This document shows positions 1-10,989 of a stretch of DNA of 64,000 nt, in pieces; position 1 is the stretch's first letter, and the number at the start of each line of letters is the position of its first letter. Source of the stretch: Osedax fenrisi (taxonomy: Eukaryota > Annelida > Polychaeta > Sabellida > Siboglinidae); NCBI GenBank assembly GCA_964019155.1, contig OZ025244.1, positions 10,400,444 through 10,464,443 on the forward strand, in the 5' to 3' direction. The notes under the pieces were generated by a model. It was not told where the DNA came from. It did not search any database and saw only the letters and a program-made list of their open reading frames with translations. A program made the translations under genes and the position numbers.

Positions 1-60
1 AGTATGCAAAATTCTGTCTCGACGATTTTGCAAGCAAAATCGCTATATGTGAACGCAGCT

Positions 61-172
61 TTACATTTAAAACCAATTCAAGGTAGACGATTAATCAATG
101 GACATTTTAGCTTACTAAATAATGGCATCCTAAATAACACATCATATATAATATTGTAAATTATTAGATATA

Positions 173-248
<76 letters not shown>

Positions 249-403
249 CATATTTACTACTGGCAATATAGTTTGATAAAATTATATAGAATGATCAATT
301 ATATTTTGTAAGAAAGTATAAATATACATGATTAAATATAATATATAATAACAGATTAATGATATCGGATTATAATAATGAAATATTATTTATAGAATAT
401 AAT
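61..403. repeat. Dispersed repeat, copy A (partial)
   Basis: This stretch recurs at 61,351-61,652 with only scattered differences. It includes the motifs CCAATTCAAGGTAGA and TACTGGCAATATAGTTTG. Its internal (TA)n run (about 175-244) is much longer than the one in the 61-kb copy. It overlaps in content with copy B at 562-822, so A and B are two partial copies in the same orientation. The family is unrecognised and I saw no inverted ends. Confidence 0.8.
175..244. repeat. (TA)n microsatellite
   Basis: An uninterrupted TA dinucleotide run of about 70 bases lies inside repeat copy A. Open frames reading I-Y-I-Y through it are artefacts. Confidence 0.95.
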
Positions 404-561
404 TATGAAACTTAATATTAAATTAATTTTTTTTAAATATTAAAATCCTTTTATGTTTTTATAATTTAATTATAATTCTATTTACATAATTATCATTTTA
501 TATATATATTATATGTGTATATTAAGATATTTATATATATATATAGCCCGTGATATAGCCT

Positions 562-822
562 ATGATATTTAGCTTTGTGCCTGAATAATGACTCGTTTAT
601 AAATAACCTAATTTTCATAATCGCCTCTTTTTCAGCCGGATGAGTCCACAGGCATATCTTATCTCCCTTTCTGCGAACATTACACACAACTCCATTAATT
701 AGATTCTCAAATTCTGGAAAGTTATCCCCTATTACATCTAAAACATATTCAAGGTAGACTATTAATCAATGGAAATGTTGTTAGCCTATCAAATAATGGC
801 ATCCTAAATATGTCATCATAAC
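562..822. repeat. Dispersed repeat, copy B with conserved short ORF
   Basis: It matches 61,182-61,440 closely. Read on the minus strand, both copies encode the same short peptide, beginning MCNVRRKGDKIC and ending LFRHKAKYHR. The minus-strand frame at 570-687 is open in both copies, with several conservative differences, so it probably derives from a mobile-element protein. I do not recognise the protein. Confidence 0.7.
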
Positions 823-1162
823 ATCATCGGATCATCTGACCAGTATAGAACATCACTAGAATATCATCATTAGTACATTTAAGGCATAATTTGCATGAAA
901 ATAGATTATCCATATTAATATAATATGGTATAAATAAATATCAACTCTATTCATAAAATGTTGATTATTTATACTAAAATAATGTATTTTAATCAAAAAA
1001 CGAAATATAAAACGAAAAATGACGTATAGTGACGTCTTAGTAAGATCCCAAATATAAATTCTAGGATATTTAAAATTTAAAAATATGTTATTCAATTTTT
1101 ATTTTATATTATATATAGTTAAATAATTGATAATTCTTTCGTAACTTTTGGACTCTATTTAA
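823..1162. other. AT-rich stretch, nothing recognised
   Basis: No convincing coding signal, repeat or RNA gene is visible here. Confidence 0.6.
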
Positions 1163-1971
1163 GGCTATGTGCGGGTTTCAAAATAAATAAATTTTTCATT
1201 TTTTTTATTAAGATTGAATTTGATTATTTAATATATTATTTATTAGATCTGCAATTTGTGAACGTAATTATTGCATATAAGTGTTAAAAAAAAGGCTTTG
1301 AAATAGAATGTATATATTTATTTATAATCAATAACTTCTAAATAATTAAAAATAATTTTAAAAACCAAGTTGATTATTATTATGAAATAGAATGTATGTA
1401 ATTACAAATAATTTTAAAAACCAAGTTGATTATTATTATGAAATAGAATGTATATAATTAAAAATAATTTTAAAAACCAAATTGATTATTATTATGAAAT
1501 AGAATGTATATAATTAAAAATAATTTTAAATAAGGAAAAAAATATGTTGAAAAACTTTAAAGTTGATTATCTCAGAATAATGTTTTTTCGTATTCAAATA
1601 TCATCTAGTCGGTCAATAATTTACCGATTACAATAATATTTTCAGAGAATTTATATTATATAACAATATACAATAACAATACATAAAAAAATGTCGATAT
1701 TTAAAAAACAAAATAATTTATTGGTCAAAAAAAAATGGTCTGAAAAATTATCAAATTTACCAATTTTTTACCAACAAATTCTTGACCAACCCGAACAATT
1801 TGGGATTTTTCTTTAGGGATTTTATTGTATACCAATATAAACTAAATAAGATAAAATTTATTTTAGAATGATTCATTCATTATTGAATGAGGAGATGTAT
1901 TTATGATAAGGGTATTTTTTTCTATTTTGTCCTATTCTTATACATTAGAGCGCTGAAACCCGCACATAGCC
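1163..1971. mobile_element. MITE with 18-bp terminal inverted repeats
   Basis: The left end GGCTATGTGCGGGTTTCA (1,163-1,180) is exactly inverted at 1,954-1,971. The 809-bp element is AT-rich and has no transposase-like frame, so it is non-autonomous. A 56-bp tandem repeat lies inside. A clear target duplication was not found. The CTCAGAATAAT motif near 1,570 also occurs in the MITE at 6,780-7,426 and near 22,490, which suggests related families. Confidence 0.8.
1345..1528. repeat. Tandem repeat, about 56-bp period
   Basis: A block containing AACCAAGTTGATTATTATTA and GAAATAGAATGTAT repeats a little over three times, inside the MITE at 1,163-1,971. Confidence 0.85.
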
Positions 1972-2401
1972 GAGGGTACCCGAGACTCATGATTCAGTTA
2001 CATGTAAAAGATACGAAAAAGGAAAAACTCAAATCCCTTAGTAGTATTTATTAAAATTATTTAATTTTTTATTATTATTATAGTGATTAATCTGATTAAT
2101 TCTATTTGGTATACATATAATTTTATACGACCAAAAAAATATCAACAAAAATCGAAAAAAAATGATTAATATGTTATTTTTTAAATAATTATATATACTT
2201 AACTATATATATTGACATATAATTGACTTCCACCATAAAGCTACATATATTATGAATATAGTGTGAAAAAAATAGTTAATGCATTATAACAAACTTGGCA
2301 ATTATAATTATTTTGTGTAAATCAAGTTTAAAGTTTTCATAAATAAATTGTATTGATAATTTAAATAAATAAGATTTTTGATATATGTTATTACATTTTA
2401 T

Positions 2402-2444
<43 letters not shown>

Positions 2445-2961
2445 TATACAAAGTAATACATTAGTAACCAGTAAATCATAATAGTATAACATTATTATTT
2501 ATTTATTACTATTATCTATAATGATACGTAGTTACACAGATCATAATAATAATATATAGTATATTAGGTAAACAAAAAATAAATATATAAACAAAAATAA
2601 TGAAGACAAAATATATATAAATTGAAACCCAAAACGACGTGGTACAAAAATTCACAATAGGTTTATAATTAATAAAAAAACGCCTTGGTTTATGCATGCC
2701 GAACATAAGATATATGAATATTATATGCAAATATGAGCATATTATATGAATTAAAATGAAAACAACATAAAAGATAATCAGAACTCTCATCTCCACCATA
2801 AAGATAACGCCGATTAAGATCGGAGGTCTCGTGTTAGAGGTTGGATAACCCATATGAGGTGGATCAGGCCCCAAGGGTTGGTCATTCCCTTAATGTAGTG
2901 GTGTTGACATATCCTGACATCAAAACCAGCATAATCAATACAGTGAATTAGAGAATTCTGT
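1972..2961. other. AT-rich stretch with (TA)n; possible LINE 3' flank
   Basis: A TA run lies at about 2,403-2,440. The last 180 bases are more GC-rich and may be the untranslated 3' end of the LINE fragment that follows on the minus strand. No gene is recognised. Confidence 0.5.
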
Positions 2962-3297
2962 TCATCTAATTATACTAAGAATCATTAAGGCTTTAAAAGA
3001 AGAAACAGTTTCACATTGTAATATCAGATCGGGTAGTTTGTTCCAATCTGAAGATATTCTATTACCAAAGTAGTTGAATAGTGGTTTGGTCCTTGATTTC
3101 ATTCTCCTTATCTTTATTGACGGGCCCCTGCTAGATGATACGTATGTACTCATAATGTCCGACACCGGCACATCAACGAATCCTTTGATGAGTTTATAAG
3201 CCAGAGTAAGATCGGCAATAGTTCTGCGTTGGGAGAGTGAATGTAAATTTAAGAATTTTAATCGATCAGAATAATTTAAATATGATAAATTACAACG
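2962..3297 (-). pseudogene. CR1/L2/Jockey-type LINE ORF2 C-terminal fragment
   Basis: The minus-strand translation is an open frame of about 110 residues ending in a stop at 2,962. It carries the features seen at the C-terminus of non-LTR retrotransposon ORF2 proteins: a block reading RLKFLNLHSLSQRRTIADL, then LAYKLIKG, then WNKLPD followed by SSFKALM. The catalytic reverse-transcriptase core is absent, so this is a truncated 3' remnant. The assignment rests on motif resemblance to the CR1/L2/Jockey group; the clade is not fixed. Confidence 0.75.
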
Positions 3298-4321
3298 ATA
3301 AAATATTTTTTTAGTAAAATCATGTTAATAAAGGTGTAATTGTCTCGATAAGCAACATTTCTTCTATAATTACAATAGCGTATATGCTGCCATTACCTAA
3401 ATATGATAAATTTGATAATAATATATTTAATATTTATATGATATGTATATTCAATATACCATATAATGATATATAACTTAATAAGATTTAATAAATGATA
3501 TACATATATATTTTATATATGCATTACATATAAATTATATCATATATGATATATAATATATAAAAATATATATATTTAATTTCTTACCGGAGTTCTAGAT
3601 TTCTGATATATTCATTTATATCTCTTCCTAAAGTTATGTCATAAATACAAGTCATAATATTATTTATTTAATTTATTATATTTCGTAATTTATATGATTG
3701 GTAAACATATACACGTGTAACTATATCAAAAAACGTAATACAAAGTAATATAAAGTAATATAAAATCATTATAATATTTTATATATTGAGCGTGTTGTAT
3801 ATTTGTCATCGAATTATGAGGAATATCCGAAAAAGTTTATTTTTAATGCCACATTTAATGTTTGAGTACATAGGGCGACACCTAATAACACATTTGGAAC
3901 TATCGCTCAAAACCCCTCATGTACCATATTTGACTGATATTTACTAGTATTATTAGAATTGATAATACAAAAATTTGATATAATGAAATACATATCCGAG
4001 ATAGCTATCTAGTATATTAACATCTTTTTAATACGAAATCTAAAATTTAAATACTAATAATTAATATTCACGGAGTACTGACTACTTTGGCGAGGGCTAA
4101 ATTGTATCACCCAAAACCCCCTCACGTCCCCTAATATAAATTATGAGATTAACTCTAGTACTCTTATTTTAGCAATAATTGTATTTACTCAATAAACTAT
4201 TTTTATGCATTCATACATATATTTATATATATATATATTAGGTTGGAGTGAAATTTTAAATAATTATGGCGATATAGTGATGAAAGGCAGAATGAACCTT
4301 TTTTTTTGTGTGGGAACAAAA

Positions 4322-4355
<34 letters not shown>

Positions 4356-5371
4356 TAACCATTTATATAACCGGTAGATTTTTTTAAAAAGATAGCTATG
4401 AAGGTGAACATCTACATATTAATTTATGATTAATAAAACACATATAAAAAATAATTTCTACCATATATATTTTATGTAAAAGTTAATTTGTTGATAATAT
4501 TACGATTAATATTTATATATTATTTTGTTGAAATTTTGCATAGAGCATTCGCCTCAACTTTACTATTTTCTGAGATACATTCTATATTTAATGATAAACC
4601 TAAAATTAAGTGCAAGTCCAATTATTTTTAAACATAAATTAATTAATCAATTAAAAATATATATTGATTATGAATGTACAATTTTATTTATGTATGTAAT
4701 ATGATACATAAGTAATATAACATCGAAATGTATCAACATACCCTATAAACATGTGTAATAACTATATATTTCATTTAAAATGGTATGTCTACTAACTAGT
4801 TATATTTATTGATCCAATAAATATATATATATATATATATAGATTATTAATTCAATCATTATTTAAACTCACTTATTCTCTAGATTTAAATATTTATAAA
4901 TAATATACAAATATAGATCATATATATTAATAATATAATAAGTCAACTTTATACTAAAATTGATAAATTATTGCCATAACTATTTGGTAGACTCAAAAAT
5001 GTGTCAAAATAATCATTTATACCAAATGGTTAATATTATGCAAGAAATGTCTATTAAATATGATATTTTATATATATATATATTAATAATTAAATAATAC
5101 TACAATAATTACATATTTTTAGTTGGAATGAATTCTTTTTGTGAGAAAATGATTTGTGGTATCCATGATTTGAGAAAGGATGATATACTGACAGACTTCA
5201 CTATATTTAATAAAGATGCTACTTATAAAGTTAGTTATTAATACAAATACGCAGTATATACAATAATTGTGTACATCTATTGCTTCATAATAATTAATTA
5301 AGTATGCCATATATAGTATATGTAATATATAATATAGTACGTATAAATTTAATATATATATATTTTTTTTT
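3298..5371. other. AT-rich stretch, nothing recognised
   Basis: About 2 kb of AT-rich sequence contains short TA runs (about 4,318-4,348 and 4,822-4,841). A motif resembling CAAAACCCCTCA recurs near 3,910 and 4,100. No coding region is supported; the small open frames are AT noise. Confidence 0.6.
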
Positions 5372-5590
5372 TATTTGGTGGAGTCCTTTCATTCCATCCA
5401 GGAACTTAGATGAAGTTTTCACTTATGGCTCTAATACCCTTCAAATTAACGAGATCGGTCATTTATTTATACACAATTATATAAGAACACTATGAAATAT
5501 TATTTTAAGGTCTATGTTAATGGTCTGGGCGGGGCTCGAACCCGTATCCTACTGCTTGTGCGCCTTAGCCAACTGAGCCACACAAGTAGT
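5372..5590 (-). mobile_element. tRNA-derived SINE, copy 1
   Basis: On the minus strand the element starts with a tRNA-like head. It has an A box reading GTGGCTCAGTTGG and a B box reading GGGTTCGAGCCC, so RNA polymerase III transcription is expected for an intact copy. The head does not fold into a proper acceptor stem, and it continues into an unrelated body ending near GTGAAAACTTCATCT and CCTGGATGGAATGAAAGG. The body recurs at 10,041-10,300. This is therefore a SINE and not a tRNA gene. The 3' end abuts A/T runs at 5,350-5,371. Confidence 0.85.
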
Positions 5591-6779
5591 TTATATATTT
5601 ATATATATAATAGGGTCATTCCAAGTGAAATCAGAAAATGGTTCCCCCTACCTTATTCGATTTTCATGAAAATTTCACGGTTTATTATTATACAAAAATG
5701 AAATGTGTAAATTTTTGCGGCCCAAAATTTCATATTGTCAAAATTATGCCCCATTGAAATTTAAAAAAATTATTTTTTTCCAATTTTTTTTTAAACTTTT
5801 AACATCTATTTATAACTACATTTCAATATATTTCTAACTGTATACAGAGTTAATCTATATGTTAAATATTTATATAAACATTTTATAAATTTAATTGTCA
5901 AGTTTTTGACAATTTTGATAAAATTCACGATATTATTTTGATTATAACTTTTTTATCAGCAATGCCATCAATAAAAAATAAAATATAAATAATAGATAAT
6001 AAAATATTAATTAATTAAAGCTTTTAATATATGTAATATTTTGAATATTTAAAAAGTCATTGGGTATATAAATAATTTTTTTCTCCATTTTTATCAATAT
6101 TGTGAAAGTTTGATGGCAAAAAAAAAAGTACATATGCTTTTTTTTTTTTTTCTACTACTATTCTACTTTCTATTTTCTACCAATATTAACCTTCTTCTAA
6201 TATAATCAATTGAGAGAGTGGTGGCTATTTTAGTATTAAGGATATATTTTACAATTTAAGATCTATGTATCAATTATAAAAAATTCAATAACAAATATAC
6301 AAATTACTTATAAATTCTCAATTTTATGAATTTTATAAATGATTAAAATATATTTATCAATGATAAATGAATTTTATAAATGATTTAAATACATTATTTA
6401 ATGATAAATGAATTTTATAAATGAATTATGATAAATTATCATTAATAATTATAACTGTTTTATTGAATTTTTAATTGAATTTTAATAATAGGCTATATAT
6501 AATAAATTTTATAAATATATGTATATATTATAAATGCACTATTATATACATAGCATATGGTATATTAATAGTCAGACCCATAATTCTATACATTGAATCA
6601 ATCTGTTTTTCTTTGTATTTACAAAAAAAACGATTGAAATTGATTCAATACATAGTATATAATTCTAAGCATCACACTATCAATAGACCATATGCTGTCT
6701 ATATATTTACATGGTAAACTGTGAAATGTAGTGTGCAGTGCATACTATGCATGTGACATCACTTACGATTTATATATAT
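5591..6779. other. Possible transposon end, tandem repeat and AT-rich filler
   Basis: At 5,610 a sequence starting TAGGGTCATTCCAAGTGAAA resembles termini of DNA transposons, but no inverted partner was found. A 41-bp unit starting ATGAATTTTATAAATG repeats at 6,326, 6,367 and 6,408. The rest is AT-rich with nothing recognised. Confidence 0.45.
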
Positions 6780-7426
6780 CTTAAGGGGATCCCGCACATT
6801 TAAATTGATGATAATTTATTTTTTTTAATATATTTTTTTATTACATAATAATATTTATTGTAGTGTTTTTTAGTATCTGTGAAAAAATTAGACATTAATT
6901 CAATCTAGAAATGACATAAAAATGTGTTTTATGACGATAAGATAATGCTATATTATATACTATTCAATATTACAATTTTATACTGTCAAACTTCAAACGC
7001 TGTTTTCTCAGAATAATTATTTCGCTCTAGGTATGTGCATTCAAAAATATAGAACTCAAAAACTATTATAATTATAATATTAATTTTTTTTGCTTTATAT
7101 AGAATTTAATTATGTGAATAGTAAAATAGAGAGATACTTTATAAAATGTATAGATTTCATTGTATAACATGATAATTTCTATAGAAATACCATCATTTTA
7201 GTATAACTAATTTTTAATTTAGATATATATAATATAATAAATAATAATATTAAAAATAGCTTTCTATTTTCCTATGCATGTATATGTTATGAATACAATA
7301 CAAAAAAAAATAGGTCAATTGAATGAATAGAATATCAGTTTTATTTTTTTTAGTGGACCTATGTTTTTCATATCTATTTATACACGAAATTGGCAAATTG
7401 CGTGTTATGTGCGGGATCCCCTTAAG
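6780..7426. mobile_element. MITE with 20-bp terminal inverted repeats
   Basis: The left end CTTAAGGGGATCCCGCACAT (6,780-6,799) is inverted at 7,407-7,426. The 647-bp interior has no convincing coding frame. It shares a CTCAGAATAAT motif with the 1,163-1,971 MITE, whose ends also contain GTGCGGG, so the two may be distant relatives. No unambiguous target duplication was seen. Confidence 0.8.
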
Positions 7427-7654
7427 CCACATATATTGTACACTACTTCATTAATTATAACAATTCAATATATACACATCTACTAAACAAATTATATTAA
7501 AAATTCACAAATTTTCCATTTGTATTGAATCCGAAAGTAACTATAAATGTACAGAAGTAAAATATAATGAATTTAATGTAGATCAGTAATTAGTTAAGGA
7601 ATTCATTGAGTATGTATAATTCACCACCACTTTAAATTAATGTTAAATGTTCTA

Positions 7655-8335
7655 CCTCATAAGATAAATTATAAGGAATTATTAGAAAAATTAGCCTATA
7701 ATATAGAAAATAGAAATTGTATGTTAAGGAATGTCCTAGTGTAGATATTATTAGTGAATATTTAATTAATTTATTTAAAGAGTTTGATTAAGAAGATGAT
7801 ATTATTATTAAATATAGAGAGTGGGTATAAACATAGAGATCAGAATTGTAGGATACCTATACTAATAATATAGAACTTTTAGAATTTATAGATAAATTAA
7901 TTAAACACTGATATTAAATCTCATTATTTTATAACTAAAGCTTAATCTGCATATTTAAAATCAATTGAGGATAATTTAGCTTTAGATAATATGATTATAT
8001 TAATACAGTATTCAGAAAATTATAGTTTTATTTATCAGGATACAATTCACAGTATACACTATGATACAATTAAATCTACATTGCATCTTATAGTTATATA
8101 TATTAATGTAAATAGTAAATAATTATAAATAGTTTATATGTATTATATCAGATCATTTCACTCATAATACCGCTGTATATAACTCCGCTGTACATTCATT
8201 TATTAAAGTAGTTCTAGATTATATTAAATTAGCATTTCATTGTAAAATTTACAAGGTAAAGTTGATATATATATATATAGTTGCGAGTAAACTAAATAAA
8301 TTATGTTGAGGCAATCAGTTATAAAAAAATCAAAT
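7655..8335 (+). pseudogene. Decayed transposon-type protein of a widespread uncharacterised animal family
   Basis: The translation is open only in pieces, with several stops and frame changes, yet the pieces line up in order. They read: YKELLEKLAYNIENRNCML; KECPSVDIISEYLINLFKEF; SHYFITKA and SAYLKSIEDNLALDN; SENYSFIYQD followed by a HYDTIKSTLH block; SDHFTHNTAVYNSAVHSF; and a GNQ-KN remnant near 8,311-8,330. From memory this order (SAYLK..., ENYSF..QDE, H..STLHP, SDH..HD, DG..SQYKN) matches a protein family found in many copies in invertebrate genomes and probably of transposon origin. I cannot give a formal name. The copy is non-functional. Confidence 0.55.
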
Positions 8336-9024
8336 TAAATAATATATTACTAACATTGATTATATTCATGATATCAGTTGTTTCCAATGTTCAATATTTA
8401 TTTGTATACCCTATTCAACTTGCATCTACATTTTAAATTATAGTATATATCGAATATTTAGAATATTGATGTTGGAAAAATTATCATATAACATCAAAGC
8501 TGTTTACATTTCCGAAACTTCTGTAAACAAAATATAAATTTATTAAGCTTAATTAAACTTTTAATTGTTGATACAATATAATTAATTTAATATAATATTG
8601 TATTTAGTTAGAAAATGAAAGGCAATGAATAATTACAATATATTCTTTAAAATATAAAATAGATTTATATTTAGAAATTATCTATGAATAATAAATACAC
8701 ACCATTACATATCTAATTAACAATTCACTTCAATTTTTTAATAAAAACTAATAGGTATAGTATCATTACGTTACTAATTCATAATATTTTTGTAACAGCC
8801 TATTATAAACTGGATAATGATTGCATAGTGAAATTACTAATTATATATATATACTCTATTTGGAAACACCTGCTTCCATCTTTTCGAATACATGTATTAT
8901 TACATTTTAAAACTATATGTATATAACTAATTTCAAAATATATAAATACATATATGATCATGATCTAATTAAAAATCTATAAATGGGAAACATTCTTATT
9001 TTAGAATATCATCCAAAATCACTG

Positions 9025-9084
<60 letters not shown>

Positions 9085-10040
9085 AGACATGACTTAATTG
9101 TGGGTACAAAATGATTTTTTACGAATTTATTTGTTACGAAATGTATATACGTAATGTATATATATATATAAAAATATAGTTGCATGGCAATGTAAACTAA
9201 TTGTCACGATGAGGTAAATTAGATCTAATTAACAATAATTATATTACGAATATATATGATGATCATATATCATATCATATATATTTATTGAATTCACTTT
9301 TTTAATTGTTTAGTAAAAAAAATAGAAAATGGTAACTAATACTATTTTTTAATAAATATTTTCATTAAAATACATATTTGTATGGACATTTTTGTTGGGA
9401 ATTGACTGATATATAAATTATAGTACTTTCAATTATAATATTAGTATATAATATTGGGTGCTATTAATCAATATCTGTGTCTAAATTGTGTCAAATATAT
9501 GTTAGAATGCAGTTCTATATTATCTACTAATACTATATAATGTACATTGTTAAACAACAGAGTTAATATAAAATATAATTTATTAACTATTATTTATAAA
9601 AACTTATAATATTTTATTAAATAGAGTATAATAGTGAATTAATATATATATATTATTTCAGCTTTGATTATAATGTTTAAAAAGTGCCTTCCAAGTAATA
9701 ATAATTTGTATTTTATACTAAAACCTTAATCATATCAATTATTGTTAAGAACTCTATAGTTTAATCTAATATGACTATTCACTGAAGTATCCTCATGGAA
9801 TGATGATCAAAATGTAACCATGTAATTATCTGGTAGATGTATATCCATATTTTATAATCAATAATCATGTTATATATATATTAGTACTAATATATTTAAT
9901 ATTAGTATAAAATATAAACCATGAAATTATACATGTACAAAATAAAATAAATAATATAACATTATTTAAAAATCACTAATATTTATATATAATATGTATA
10001 TATAAATATGTATATATATATATATATATATATATTTATA
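8336..10040. other. AT-rich stretch with (TA)n; expected site of a missing kelch exon
   Basis: A TA run lies at about 9,028-9,080. No exon encoding the N-terminal part of a BTB domain was recognised, although the gene downstream needs one. The rest is AT-rich sequence. Confidence 0.5.
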
Positions 10041-10300
10041 ACTGCATGTGTAGTTAAGTTGATTTATGCGTCAGATAAACAAGCAGTATTATACGGGTTC
10101 AATCCCTCTGGACCATTAAAATAGGTCTTAAAATAATATTTGGAAGTTATCTTAATTGTGTATAAATAAATGTGCGGCTACCATAAAAACCATGGATGCA
10201 TTAAAGTGAGAGCGGCTTCGTAGGGATATTATACACATATGGTTATAAGTGAAAACTTCATCTATATTCCTGGATGGGATGAAAGGTGTCCACTACAAAA
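10041..10300 (+). mobile_element. tRNA-derived SINE, copy 2
   Basis: This is the same family as 5,372-5,590 but in the opposite orientation. The tRNA-like head is more decayed (A box region GTGTAGTTAAGTTG, B box GGGTTCAATCCC). The body shares TCTTAAAATAATATTT, AATTGTGTATAAATAAATG, GTGAAAACTTCATCTA and CCTGGATGGGATGAAAGG. It carries about 40 bases in the middle that copy 1 lacks. It lies upstream of the kelch exons, in an intron or in the promoter region. Confidence 0.85.
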
Positions 10301-10310
10301 ATAACAATAA

Positions 10311-10346
<36 letters not shown>

Positions 10347-10445
10347 AATTATATTTACCATTAATATAAACTATAAATCATGTATACATGTACGTAATTA
10401 TAATACCATATTTATTGTATAAATTATATTTAACCATATTAACAG

Positions 10446-10649
10446 GTACACAAATTAATATTAGCTACACATAGTGAATATTTTAAAGCTTTATTTCGGA
10501 ATGAAATGAAGGAAAATTTGGAAAATAAAGTTGAATTTGAATATAGTGTTCCAAATATGGATTCCATTATAGAATATATGTACACGGGGGACATGGAATT
10601 AAAAGAAGATAATATTACTGAGATTACAAATATTTCTTGTTATTTGCAG
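10446..10649 (+). CDS. BTB-domain exon of a BTB-BACK-kelch gene
   Basis: This exon encodes the C-terminal half of a BTB/POZ domain. It starts in phase 0 after an AG acceptor (10,444-10,445) with VHKLILATHSEYFKALF, the hallmark of BTB domains, continues through EYMYTGDM, and ends ISCYLQ at a CAG/GT donor (10,650-10,651). It is 68 codons long and phase 0 at both ends, and it joins in frame to the exon at 10,990. The N-terminal half of the BTB domain and the start codon must lie in an upstream exon that I could not find; the gene may be truncated. BTB-BACK-kelch proteins usually act as substrate adaptors for cullin-3 ubiquitin ligases or as actin-associated scaffolds, an inference from the family. 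Confidence 0.85.
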
Positions 10650-10989
10650 GTTTATATAATTCAATTATCTTATATTTATTTTTTTCTGATAATACAACTA
10701 TAAAACATAAATTTGTAAATAATAACGCAATATGTCAAATGGTATGAACTTCTAACTTTATGAACACCAATATAAATATACAACTAAATCATGATTTCTT
10801 AAAATTGTGAATACTTATGATATACTCAAATTTAATTTATACATTATACATGAAATGAAGTTTTTTTTTAAATTATATTATATACTCGATTTCTCATAAT
10901 TATTATTTATTTTTAACAATTATATTATATTTATATATATATATATATATATTAAAAGTATCATTAATGTTATTTAACCATTCTTATAG
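10650..10989 (+). other. Intron of the BTB-kelch gene
   Basis: This phase-0 intron of 340 bases has a GT donor at 10,650 and an AG acceptor at 10,988-10,989 (TTCTTATAG). It is AT-rich, with a TA run near 10,935-10,951. The reading frame continues exactly across the join. Confidence 0.85.

Noticed and set aside
78..266. Reading frames rich in alternating I and Y (also at 2,276, 4,205 and 36,326)
   Set aside because: They are produced by (TA)n runs and have no other coding feature.
625..680. Hammerhead-ribozyme-like word (CGGATGAGTCC)
   Set aside because: The conserved CTGATGA core has a mismatch, the other copy reads CGGACTAGTCC, and no GAAA partner or stems fit. The region instead reads as a conserved peptide on the other strand.
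5524..5590. A functional tRNA gene on the minus strand
   Set aside because: A and B boxes are present, but the acceptor arms do not pair and the sequence continues into a body shared with 10,041-10,300. It is a SINE head.
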